The notes beneath the pieces were generated by a model that did no database searches, had not been told where the DNA came from, and worked only from the letters and a program-made list of their open reading frames with translations. Position numbers and translations under genes: made by a program. Shown piece after piece: positions 22,451-35,664 of a stretch of 64,000 nt of DNA. Source of the DNA: Theristus sp. LFF4_11 (taxonomy: Eukaryota > Nematoda > Chromadorea > Monhysterida > Xyalidae); NCBI GenBank assembly GCA_030248135.1, contig JASANC010005657.1, positions 1 to 64,000 of the forward strand. The letters run 5' to 3'. Numbering within the stretch: position 1 is the stretch's first letter; the number at the start of each line of letters is the position of its first letter.

Positions 22451-25400
22451 TCAATCCGTCGCATCACGCTCCATCATCTGCTCATCAACCGTGTCATCAA
22501 CGTTATCCTCGTGCAGTCCCTTCTGCTTCATCAACGACATCATCTCATCGTAATTGGCACGCTCTGATTGATTGGTGCCCGTTGCGCGGCTGGCCTCAGT
22601 CTCCGTCGCAGCGTCAGTCTGGTTGTCAGTTGACAGGTTTGGTTGACAGTCGGTTGACGCCTCGTTTGGTGTGCCGCTGTCGACGGACTTTTCATCGCGC
22701 CCATCAATGACCGCCTGGAATGGTGGAATTTTCTTTGAATTTTGAGATTCGATTTTAAATGCCCGGCTGAGTGGCTGAGTGGATAGCACTTGGGACTTCC
22801 AATCGGAAGGCCCGGGTTCGAATCCGCTCGTGACCACTCGGCTGCCCCGGGTTGCGTGGGGCTTAATGGTTCGGCAGCATAAACGTCGGCTTTCTTGATT
22901 CACAAGATTGCTGTTCCGGTGGCGAGGAACTCAATGACATCGCGCCCATGCATACCAGCGCAGCTTACCCAACGCCCACTTCAAAAGCAGAAAAACTGCT
23001 TCCAACGTCGCAGCCCATGTGGTGGACAATAAAAAATTGCGACAATGCCTTTCCCCAAGGGCGTTGGGTAAGGATAAAAAGGGGGCAACAAACAACAACA
23101 ACATTCGATTTCAATGAATGTGAAAATTGATCGCAATTTATTCAATTTTGAAACCGCTATTTTGAGAAAACAATGAAAACAACTCGAAATTTCAATTATT
23201 TTGCAATTTTTTTGCGGTTCCGCCCAGTTTTCGCCTAAACTCAAGTTAGGGAAGCGAACCGCACAATGATTATTTTTGCGAAAGAGAAAAATTCTCAGTT
23301 TCTCTGCGGCCTCGCAGTTGGCGAAAGAAATCTGGCGAAACCGGAAAACCATCAAAGGTGCATTCATCAAGCAGTACCGTATTACCTCTAATAAACCCCC
23401 ATGGGGGTTTATTTCTTCAGCGACTTCTGGGGGTGGGGGTTTATTTTTGGGGGGGGGGGGGCTTTATTTTTTTGGGGGGGGGGTTTGTTTGCAAACCATT
23501 TTTAGGGGTGGGCAAAATGGCAAAAATACCTTCCATGGCAGGAAGGAAGTCGCAGAAACTTCTACTCTACATAGAAATTTCCTTTTACAACAGCCTTTTG
23601 TAATGAAATTACCATTAACTCATCCACTTGGGGCCTTTGGTAGCACAATTTCATCATTTTCACTGCAACCAGCCACTGAATTCGCTGGGTATGTGTTTCA
23701 AACAGGTTTCAATAATCCCCCATGGGGGATTATTTGGGGGGGGATTATTTGGAAACTTGTCGAGGGGGTGGGGTTTATTTTTTGGGGGGGGGTTAATTTT
23801 GGGGGGGGGGGTTTAATAGAGGTAATACGGTATTTAGTGACAGCATGGCTATATTTCACCACAGCGACACGTCACTAAACACCGCTTCATGGAATGCCGC
23901 TTAAAAAGCACACGAAAACCCGCAAGCCGCCAAAACGCGCCCAAAAACCCGGCGAACCTGCAGCACGGCGTCAATTGCGGCCGGATGGTCGTGCGCGCCC
24001 GAAGCGGCAGCGACGCCGTTGGCCGGGCCGACCGGATTCGACGGTGGCTCCTTGTTGGCCTGCTTCTGGCGGGCGCAGTTCGCGCAAATTCCGTCGTTGC
24101 GGTACTTGCTGCGGTGGTGCACTTTGTTGACCTGCGTACAGTGAAGAAGAAAAACTGCAGTCGAACTCGAAATTATAGGGAATCCGCTGATTGGCTGGTG
24201 ATCACGTGCGTGCATGCTTTCTGTGCCAACTAAACTCCGCCCACACAGTAATGCCTGATCCAAGAACGCATGCATCCCGTGATAAAAACGACTGCGCTAG
24301 TTCCCTATAATTTAGAGTTCGACTGTACAAAATGGCAGCATTGCTGGTTGGCTGCGTCCACCTCGAGCACCCACCAACCGATCAGTGAGCTCAATTTGAA
24401 AAGCAGCAATAATTAGCAAGCTTCCGGCTTCTGGAATCCGGTGAACGGGAGCTACCATCAATTCACACGGGCGTTGCGTAGTTGCGCACACAGTGTACAC
24501 ACGATATTCTGCTGTGCCAGTGCGTTTGTTCACGTCCGATTGGAAAGCGCACAGCTCCAACCCAGCAGTTCACAACCACAAACGCAAACACACCAATCAA
24601 CCAACCAACACAAATTCCACTACATTACCCCCAGCTGACCTTCGTGATCGTCACACAGCACACCGTGCAATCGCCATACGTCTGTTCATTCTGCGGTGTG
24701 CTACGACCAGACTCACCACCACCGTCGAGGCCACTCGCAAGCCGCTTCGATGGCGTGGACGTGCCTGCATGGAAAAACACGGAGAGATTGGAGGTGGGGT
24801 GGTTCTGGCTCTGGCAGGATTGACAATCGACAAACAAACACACAGGCACACAACGCATAGGAACAGCACACACGTGGTCTGTGTTAACTCCAAGGCCTGA
24901 GTACCATGTACAGCAGCGCAATGGACGAATGCTGCACAGTCACAAGCAAACACACAGCTCGGCGGTACACGCGTGCTTGTTTGTCGTGTTTGTCGTGTTT
25001 GTTTATTTGTGGTGACTACAACATTACAGTGTGTTTATAATCGAATGCACCGAGTGTTCAGAGACCGACCAAGACTCCAGCAGACAGCAACCAACCAGAG
25101 GAGGCTTTTTCGACGGCGCAGAACTTTTGGCACACCCAGCGTCCGCTCGGGATGCGCTGCATGCCAACGCAGAACGTGTGATAGCCACGGTCGCAACGGT
25201 CGCAGAACATCATTTTGTCCTGTGCAATGGAAAAAACGTACAGCTTTTCTCGAGCGCTTTCGAACTGGGCTCAGGAAAGACAACGCCACACGCAGACTTT
25301 CACGTTTGCTTGTCTTATTGACCTGCTTATCTCGGTTTTTTTAGATGTTACACGTTCACACAGTCCATATAAAAACCAACTCTTGGAAACTGGTTGTCTG

Positions 25401-28400
25401 TAGACCGTGCATGTTATGAAGACACACTACTGTATAGGGGTGGGTCGGTATAAAAACGGTTTTTTTCGGTATAAAAAACGGTATAAAAAACGGTTTTTTA
25501 TACCGGCGCCAAAAAATGGCCAAAATAAATTACCGATATTTTACCGCGTAAATTTTGGTTTTTTTCCGGTTTTTTATACCGCCGAAGGACCCAAATTTCA
25601 ATTTTTGAAATCACTCAAAATGCACTGTATTCCGCATATCCATTTCAATTTTCATTTTCGCCACTTCATAACTTGATGTTCTGGAGAACACAATTCACGC
25701 TCTTGGTATAAATAAAGCACCCTGAGACCCGTGCCTCTCCTTCCATGTCCCATCTCGGTCGACCGCCAATGGGCTGGCTCTGGTCGGCGTTCGCTTTATT
25801 TTCCAGCTTTGTTCTTTGTTTATCTGTTCAAGTTTGGTCTACATGGCAATGTTGTGTTTCGTAGTTTAACAGCTTCACGCTTTTCCGCTTTAAATCTGCC
25901 GCTTGCGCTTTTTATGCTAGTTCTTTTGTTGACAAAGTGAAGAAACTAATACAGCAAAGATTTGGTTATTTTTCAGAATTCGGTTAAATTTTCAACAATA
26001 AACGAGAAACGCCGCGATATTTATTCAGTGAAATTTCTTGAAATTTTGTGTCTTTGAACTCGGAAAGTGCTCAAAGTTTTGTTGGTGATGTCTTCGTGCT
26101 GTTGTACTGGTGATAGTGACCCGAATCTCCATCTGATTTTTTGCTCTTTCAATTTTGTTCTTGGTTCACTTCTTTCGTCTGTGCGGGTTCGTGATTTTTG
26201 TGATCTTTTGTGTTTAGAAATGCGGTAAAATTGTCGTGCAGTTACATATCTCTCGATCATGTCAGTTCAATTGATTTGCATGTATCACATTCCTTGCTGT
26301 TGCACATGTCAATCTGTTTTGCGTTAGCTTTTTTTGTTTTAAACTCGCATCTGATAATATTTCTGATGCTGCATTCTCTCTAAGCGCCACCGATTCAAAT
26401 AAAATCAAGATTGGAATACGTTTCCATTGAAACACATACAGTTTCTGGCTAGAATTGTGGTCTTTTACTCATTATTCAGCGGTTTGCGTAAAATCAGAGT
26501 ACCAGAAATTGTCGCAATCACAGGATTCTTCAGATACTGGGTCGGTAAAAAAACCGGGTATAAAGAACCGGACGCGGTATAAAAAACCGTTTTATATACA
26601 TGGATTTGAAAAAAAAAACGTTTTTTACCACCCCTACTACTGTAGCACCGTGATACACACCTGCGATGTTGCAGTGCGTGTTGGTGCCAGTGTGTTTGCG
26701 TCGGCGCAACAGTACTGTGTTGCACAAGCGCAAAGTATACGGCCTTCCTAATCAAGTTTTTTCAGTGGAAAAAAAACTAAGGTGTATACATCCTCCTAGC
26801 TGCAAAATTCCAGGTGCACGAGCGAATTTTCAGTGATGAAACAGCCTTCTCTTACCTCCTGGTCGAGTTTCGTGCATACGGAGCACGGCTTGCACTCGAT
26901 GCACATCCACTCGTACTGCGTGCACACCCTGTACATCTCGTCGTTCATATCGAGGCAGGCGACGTGACTGACGCTTGAGCACGAGGTGCAGCGCATCTGA
27001 CGTTGCTCGCCCGTCATCGGCTTGCCGCACATGGCGCACTGCAAATTCAGCAGAAAGCATTCTTTGGTCCAGCTATTTTTGGTCCGTACTCAACCGCTTG
27101 CTCCTTTCTTCTGGTTGTTGAATGTTGCTGTGTGAACTGCTGAGGGGCATCGGTGGGGAGACACCAATGGACACCCGTCTGGTACTTCTTCAATCCGAGA
27201 GTACCCTGGCGAGATTTCGTTTTTAGGCCATCCAAGCAAACACTGAATCTTTCTAAGATCCAAAAAATCGGAACTCACGTTGACCGGTTGCTGCGCGATC
27301 GCTGCCTCGACCGCAGACTCAACGTCGAAGCACGCTGGCTGGTGCGCGAGCACGGGCGGTGGCGTTGGTGGCTTCTGAATGATTCGCAGATGTTTTTTCT
27401 TTTTTCAATAAAATTTTCGTGGGTAAACGTATTCTTTTATTTTATTTAGTGTGTCAGTTGAATGGTTTTTTAGTGACTGGGTGCACTGACTGGGCCGTTC
27501 CTCCAATCGAATATGTAGAATGAGTGGAACTGAGTTTTCTTTTCAGTTCAACAAAAAAATCGCCAGTTCACCAAGAAAGGCACCCAAAAAAAATACTGTC
27601 ATGTGACATCTCAGTAACACTAGTGGCATTCATGAAGCAGTATTTAGTGACGCTTAGCCGTGTTAAAACACAGTTACGCGGTCACTGAATACTGCTTCAT
27701 GAATGCCCCTTGAACGATTTCCGTGAAGTTTCAGTTTTCACATCACCAAAACGCAAACCCTACGTGAATTTCGACTTCATAGGCATGCACGGTGATTGGC
27801 GATGGGGATGGCGGTTTTTGTTCGTCCGCAGGTCCACTCAAATACTCGCTGGCGTTCAACACAGACGTCAACGGAAGTTTATTCAGTTCGTCTTTCGAGT
27901 ACCTGAGCAAAAAAACAGTTGCCAACGTTTTCCCAAATTCCAGATTGTAGGATTCCAAATCCGAAAACCCGCACAGTTTAGGTGATTGTCGCACACGGCG
28001 AAACAGAAACACAGCCACGCGTGAAAGTTCGACGTTAGGTTTCTTTCTGCTTTTTTTTGCTTCAATTTACTGGGTTCGATTTGCGGGGTGCAAACCCTGA
28101 CACCTGATGTTAGACCCTCAACACAATTAACTAGAACAGTGTTTCCTATTCGAATACACAGTTTGGAAAACAGAAACCGCGCACAAAGTTCCGTCGCCGA
28201 CAAACCTTTTCCAGAAGTTCTGGTATTGTCCCGGCATCACACGTACTGGATACGAGTTGATGCGCGTTTCGTCCGGTTTCAAACGTTTATAGCTGCTCTG
28301 CGGTGCTTGGATGATCTGAACGCGAAAACCAGCGAAAATGAATGTTGAAAATTCAAATAGGAAAACAGAAAATTATGGCCCAAAATCATTTTATCTGATG

Positions 28401-31400
28401 ACAGTGCACGCTCTTCATTCGTCCGCACGACTCATCGCATGTGGAATTTCACGTGTTTGAAAATTTGCAACAAGTACTGACGGATGTCAGCAAAAGTTTA
28501 TGCCATACAGAGATTCTTTCTGAAGAAAGTGCACTCATACATTACACAGTAATCTGAGTGATCTTAGGCAGATTACTGAGTAATCTCAGACAGTCACAAA
28601 CAAACACACCAGCACACATTTGCGCATGCGCTGCGCCGACACGCGCGCATGCGTGTGCCTGTGTGTTTGCTTGTCAGCGTCAGGCTACACCACTGAAATT
28701 GAAAAACAAACTGCACAAACGGACCATGGTGGCCGTGTCAAAGAACATTCTTCGTTCTCGTTTACGATCGCTGTTCATTTCGGCGTTCCACTCAACGGCC
28801 TGCTTCAGCGCCTTCGCGCGTAATTCCGCCATTTTGCGGCTGTCTGCTTTGATCTAGTAAACAAACTAGAATCTATCAAAAACACTGAAAGTGAAAATCA
28901 CATTGTGGACGGACGGCCGTCATGGACGGATAAGATTACGGTATCTACCGTTTTTGGTCCCGGCACGATGTTGGTTCTAATCTTCATGATTGCCAAGGAG
29001 AATGGGAATGAGTTCAGTAGTATGTGTGACGTATTTGGTCAGTTTCTATGCTTATAACGTGGGGAAAAATCCTTGTCACTGTGCCCAACATTTGGCCACC
29101 CCGTCGCTGATTGGTGTGCTCCGCCCATTCAGCATAATGGTGAGTGTTGTTGAGGGGGGGGGTATTTATACGGGTGGTCTTGTGGTGTTGGTGCCATCGT
29201 TATTTGGCCAATTTTATATACTTATAACGTGGGGGAAAATCCCTGTCCATACCTGAACCATTTGGCCACTTTTTGGGGGGAATATTTGCTCCGCCCCCGT
29301 TGCTGATTGGTGGGTGTGTTTTGCTTTATTTGGTTGATTATGCAGTTGTTGAGGTCGTGTTGCGCGCAACGGTTTTTTTATTGGCATCAATCAATCGGCA
29401 ATAACAACGTTCAAAAGATCAATGTGTTTGACAATGTTTCTTCAGATCTTTTGCGTATTTGTATGTTTTGCCGCAAATGTCGCACGATTCTTCAGGATCA
29501 GCGTGTTTGACGGCGTGTCTGAAGGTTGTTGTTGGTTATTGGAGGGGCACAGCTAGGATTGGTAAAAAAACGGTTTTTTATATTGCCAGGAAAAAAACCG
29601 GTTTTTTTCCGTTTTAAAACAGTTTTAAAACCGAAAAAGCCAAATGTTTCTCAGCTCCTAAACTTTCCAAAACTTGGCACCTTGAACTCAAAATAGGCAA
29701 TGTTTTGTGCAAACCAAACTCCAACCCAACAGCGTAGTTCCTGCACAAAAAGCATGCATCACGTGATCACCAACCAATCAGCTGATTCCCTATAAATTAG
29801 AGTTTGAGTGTACTCGGTCATCTTCACGCTCCACAAAAATGTCCCGCAACGGATCCGTATCAGCCGAGGTGTCCGAAAAAAAATAGAAGTTGTGTTCAAC
29901 AGGCTGAGTGCCCGAGCGGTGTTGTCAATCGCCACGCAGCGGCACGATCATTGTGGCAACATTTTGCACATCAATCAAGAACTTTGGCATTCGACGAAAT
30001 AAACTGCTTCATTCTGCCACTCTGACTCGCAACATTTCTTTGCAGCATCTGAGCGTCACCGCGCAAGCACCTCACGCACTTCATCGTCAGCGGCGCCGCG
30101 GCGAAAGTCTCGCACGCGACCGAGCACGCCACGGACGTGCCGCACGGTGCGCTGCGATTCAAGTACCCCACGAGCGACCACTGGAATCCGTTCGCACAAC
30201 TCGGCTTCGCTGACGGCGCTTTCGTCTACGTGGAATTGGCGGAAAGTGGCGGCCATTTTGAAGTGTTCTCCGGCAATGGCGACACGCAGTATCAGTTCGA
30301 GTTCGACCGACGGCGCATGTGAATTGTCGTTCTTCTTCGTCTTCCTCTTTGGTGATTCTTTGTTTTCGTTTTGTCACGTGTTTGGTTGAATGTTAGTTGT
30401 TGTTGTTTTGTTCGCGCTGATTCGTGCGCGTTTTGCTATTTCAAATCGATTATGAAGGAAGTGCCTTTAAAATAGTCCACTCCACGCGGTTTCCTATGAC
30501 ACAGTAACATGGTGGGGTTTCATCCGGTCATCCAGCAGACCGATCACAGCAAACAGCTTCGTCTGTTCACACACAGGTCGTAGTTTGATTGAACAAATAA
30601 AGTTTAGTGGCGGAGTACGGCAACGAGCACTTTGAGTCTCACGAGACAGACATGCACGAGAGTCTGGTATGCCTGTTCCGAGGCCGATCCAGGAACAGGC
30701 ATGACGGTCGGTCGGAACAGGCATCATCTACCAGGTAACCCCAAATTTGGAGCAGTCAGTCGAACAAATCATCAATTTTTTCATCAACTAAATTTCAAAA
30801 CATGAAAAACAACAATTTGCAAAAATGTTTGCGCTTCGCGCAACATTGTAAACCAATAATCACACATATTTTTATTTGCTACCCAGTAGCAAAGCAAGTT
30901 TATTGTGTCGTAAATGAATTGAAATGTTGGCCGAAGAGTCTGATGAGCGTGGGTAATGAAAAACGCTGCAAAAAACGATCGACAGCGACCACATAAACAG
31001 TTAATACGACCTACCAGGTTACCCTTTTTAACCGGCTTGGCTACCTACCAGGTACAGGCATGAAAATGGCTCCCGTGCACCTCTGGGTCTCGACACGATC
31101 TTACTTGATCGTCAGGGATTTTTACTAAAGTATTTTTAAGAGCATGAAACACAGTCAACTGTTGAATTTATAATTTGTGAATATTGAACCATCGAATATT
31201 ACCAACGGAGAACGGTGCCGATTCTATCTCTGTCTGAAGTTTTTGGATCATTATATCAGTCAGCCATCTGTCTAAAAAGCATTCTAGTAGGTAAAAAGTA
31301 GGTCATTCTTTTGCCAAAAAATGACAGGTTTATTGGCTAGAAAATTCTGTCAATTTTCGTTATTTTTCGATGTCCGCCTGATCCTAAACCTAAGCTATAG

Positions 31401-34400
31401 CTCAAGCTCAACCTCAAGATCCAGGTCTAACCGAAGGCCAAGCCCACGGAAGCTTATCATTATGATCCGAACCGATGCCTAAGCTTAGCGTTAGCCTAAT
31501 CCTGAATGAACGAACAAACTAACGGTGATTTTAAGCGGCCCATCGCTAAATTTTGATATTTCGAGTTTTTGTGCCCAAACCAACCTACTAAGGGTACTTA
31601 TTACGCATACCAATTTTTAGCCCAAAACTCCAACCCTAGGGCTCACTACAGGCAAATTTAGATTTTGGTCGATTTTTAGTCAATTTTTGGCTTTTGTCAG
31701 AAAAACGATTTTTTTGGGTTTTGGGTGGTTCAAATCAAAAATCCAACTTTACCACGTTGTTCTGCGCATTTTTCTGGGTATGTGCCGTATTTTTCAGACC
31801 TTGCACTCAAAAGTCAGTTTTAGCCCGAAAGTCACAAGTTTTTCAACACAAATTCGCTCATAACCCTCAGGACCACAGGAACTGAAAAATTTCAGTAGTG
31901 TCGAAAGATAGCCCAAATTCTCCGCTACAACATGCAAAAAAAAATTTCCGGGGGCAATAACTTTATAAGGATGTAACAAAACTTTTGTCGTCGACCACCC
32001 CATGAAAAACGCGAAATATACAGTTTTTCAAGCAATTGCGTTGAAAATGTGCGTAGAAATAACGCCAATAATAAAACTGATACTAATGATTTCGGATACG
32101 TAAAATCCAATGGTAATAACTATTTACTATTAACTTGTTGCAAATACCGTATTACCTCTATTAAACCCCCCAAAATTAACCCCCCCCCCAAAAAATAAAC
32201 CCCCATCCCCTCGACAAGTTTCCAAATAATCCCCCCCAAAAATAAACCCCCATGGGGGTTTATTAGAAACCTGTTTGAATCACATACCTAGCGAATTCAG
32301 TGGCTGAATGCAGTGACGTTGGTGAAATTGTGCTACCAAAGGCCCCAAAGGGATGAGTTAGTGGTAATTTCATTACAAAAGGCTGTTATAAAAGGAAATC
32401 TCTGTGAAAAGTAGAAGTTTCTGCGACTTTCTTGCCTGCCATGCAAGGTATTTTTGCCATTTTTCAACAAACCCCCACCCCTAGAATTTGTTTGTAAATA
32501 ACCCCCCCCCCAAAATAACCCCCCCCCCCACAAATAAACCCCCACCCCCAGAAGTCGCTGAAGAAATAAACCCCCATGGGGGTTTATTAGAGGTAATACG
32601 GTATGCTTATTTTGCGACTATTGCATAATAACTGTTCATGTCTTGACAAGACATTGTTATAAATCTTTTTAACCGGCCAGATTTGCCAAAAAATGCGAAC
32701 ATGAAAACTGGGATAACGGTTTTCGAATACGTGGAGTTCAATGGTGGTTACCATTTTTTATTATTTTGGTTTGAATAGCTGCAGTTTACTGCATTTAAAT
32801 GCACATCCAACTGCGAAAGTTGTGAACAAGACGTTTACTTTTATTGATGTCTTTTGGATTACTCTGTTTATTTGTATAACATGTGCATTCGACCAACTGG
32901 ACCATATTTCTTCAAAGGCAGAAAGGACTCGCGAATTGTGAACTACAATGATATGCTATTTACAGTCTATCTATAAACCATATACAACTAGCTGACTGGT
33001 TGGTTGCACGCACGTGCAGTCTGATGATTGCATTATGTGCAGGCAGACTTCGCTTCCCTAGCAATGCGTACACTAAATGCATGCATCACACTTATCCGTG
33101 TTGTATGCAACCAACCAATCAGCTAGTTGCATATAATTTACAGATAGGCTGCACAATAAAATTCAATTTTGCGCGTGAGTTGCGCCCAAAAAACTGAGAG
33201 CAATGCAAAGACACAGGTGATAATGTGCCGAAACACGCATCATAGCATAGATGTTGTTGAATTTCAAACTCATGTGATAATAAACATGAGCAACTCAAGT
33301 TAACAAGATGTTGGACGTTTTTGCGCATGGGAAACAAACTACATAATTACAGTCGCACTCTAAATTATGGGGAATCAGCCGATTGGTTGGGATTACGGTA
33401 TGCATGCATTTGCAGAAATTGTTGTTGGAGCGAAGTTTGGTTTTCACAGAAAGCATGCATTCCGTAATCCCAACCAATCAGCTGATTCCCCATAATTTAG
33501 ACTTCGACTGTATAAACAGAAAATAGAAATCAGCTGCTCAGCAACAAAACCAAATAACCAATCGAGCCAGCTATTCCGGTGCAACGGCATTCGCTACCCG
33601 CTCGGGGTATGATAGTGCAATTAGGTATTAAAAAATAAGTGATTTTAGCTTCACAACCGTTTCAAAAACAGAGGGTAGATATCTTGTAGATCACGAGTGA
33701 ATTCTTGATGAACCTGCCAGTTGGTCGCCAAGTCATCAAGCATGTGAGGTCAATAATAAGAAAAAAGTTCCGTGAAAATGCTATCTCGGCACATATGTAT
33801 ATAACAACTTTGGCAGTTGGGTGTGCATTTAAATGCAGTAAAATGCAGCTATTCAAAGCAAAATAATAGAAAATGGTAACCACCATTGAACTCCACGTAT
33901 TCGAAAACCGTTATCTCAGTTTTAATGTTCGCATTTTTTGGCAAAGCTGGCCGGTTAAAAAAATTTATAACAATGTCTTGTCAAGACATGAACAGTTATT
34001 ATGCATGTAATAGTCGCAAAATAAGCGTATTTGCAACAAGTTAATAGTAAATAGTTATTACCATTAAATTCTCGTATCCGAAAACATTAGTATCAGTTTT
34101 ATTATTGGCATTTCTACGCACATTTTCAACACAATTGCTTGAAAAACTGTACATTTCGCGTTTATCATGGGGGGTCGACGACAAAAGTTGTTTTGTTACA
34201 TCCTTATAAAGTTATTGCCCCCGGAAATTTTTTTTGCATGTTGTAGCGGAGAATTTGGGCTATCTTTTGGCACTACTGAAATTTTCCAGATCCTGTGGTC
34301 CTGAGGGTTATGAGCGAATTTGTGTTCAAAAACTTGTGACTTTCGGGCTAAAACTGACTTTTGAGTGCAAGGTCTGAAAAATACGGTACAGTATGACCGT

Positions 34401-35600
34401 TTAAACATGGCAGCTTTTTTCAGGGTGCAAGGAGCGCGCGAAATTTGAATCAAAGAAAAAAGTTGCTCAGAAACCCAACTGCGTGTCAAATTTTACATGT
34501 TTCTGAAAATTAATTGGTAATTCGGGCTATTCTTTTCATTATTTCTACCTTTGCGCACTCGATTGGCGGATATCTTATCATTTTTGAGAAAGGAAACTCC
34601 CAGTCTGCGACAAATCTCTCCTTGATTGAGACTGCCATATTTATTCGGCCATACTGTACATACCCAGAAAAATGCGCTGAACAACGTGGTAAAGTTGGAT
34701 TTTTAATTTGAACCCCCAAAACCAAAAAAAATCGTTTTTCTGACAAAAGCCAAAAATTGACTAAAAATCGACCAAAATCTAAATTTGCCTGTAGTGAGCC
34801 CTAGGGTTGGAGTTTTGGGCTAAAAATTGGTATGCGTAATAAGTACCCTTAGTAGGTTGATTTGGTCACAAAAACTCGAAATATCAAAATTTAGCGATGG
34901 GCCGGGGCTTGTACCGCACCTGTACCGCCCTTGTGGGCAACACGTTTTAATAGTTTAACGCCGCTACCACCGGAGGCACAAGGGTGACATGAGCCTAAAG
35001 ATCAAACCTGGGTCTAATCCGTAGCTAAAAGTTCTAACCCAAGCCTATGACTAAAATCACAGCGCAATACTAAGCCCAAGCCTGAGTGCAAGCTTCGTTT
35101 TAAAAGCCTGAACGAAAGCGCTAAGCCCAAGCATAAGGCTGAAAGACCTAAACCCAAATCATCATAATACTAAGATCGTTGCTACTGTTTTTCAAAAGCA
35201 GGTTGCAAAACGACATCGACATTGCAAGTGCACATTGCACTTTGCTTTCAAGACAATATTTTTCATTGTCATTTATTTGGTTAAAAAGTTTTTACTTGAG
35301 AACTTTTTCAAAAACAGAAAATTTTACCTGAACAAGTCAACTAAAAAATTAATAGCAAATTCAAATAAACAGGGTTTGTTAATGAAGTCGGTGGTTGACT
35401 AACAATCTGACTAGAAAGAAAGATTGCTTTCAAAGCGGTTATTTACAAAAAGCGAATTTTTTTCAAATTTGACATTTTTTTCAATACGTGTCAAATACAG
35501 AAACGCAAAAATAAAGTTGTATGACTATTTATATTAAATGGGTGTTTGAAAACGTTACTTTTTGTTTCCCCACTCACTTTCACTTTGCAAAAAGGCTTGG

Positions 35601-35664
<64 letters not shown>

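Larger units (their letters stand above)
31537..34903. mobile_element. Large palindromic (foldback) element, about 3.4 kb with nested insertions
   Basis: The ends are GGCCCATCGCTAAATTTTGA and the reverse complement finishing TTAGCGATGGGCC. The arms match over about 1.2 kb, e.g. 31560-31740 against 34715-34880 and 32690-32830 against 33790-33965 (CATTTAAATGCA, ATGGTGGTTACCATTTT). The left arm is interrupted by the G-rich TA element at 32147-32601. The loop contains hairpin MITEs at 32968 and 33350. No transposase was recognised. Confidence 0.82.

Noticed and set aside
22761..22835. Functional tRNA gene at the SINE head
   Set aside because: A and B boxes are good, but the acceptor stem does not pair and the same head recurs with the SINE body at 59749; it is a SINE promoter.
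23276..23878. 200-codon open frame rich in Gly
   Set aside because: It is created by the G runs of the TA element and covers transposon ends; not a gene.
29905..29980. Possible tRNA (GGCTGAGTGCCCGAGCGG)
   Set aside because: The start resembles a tRNA-Leu/Ser A box, but there is no B box or cloverleaf pairing downstream.
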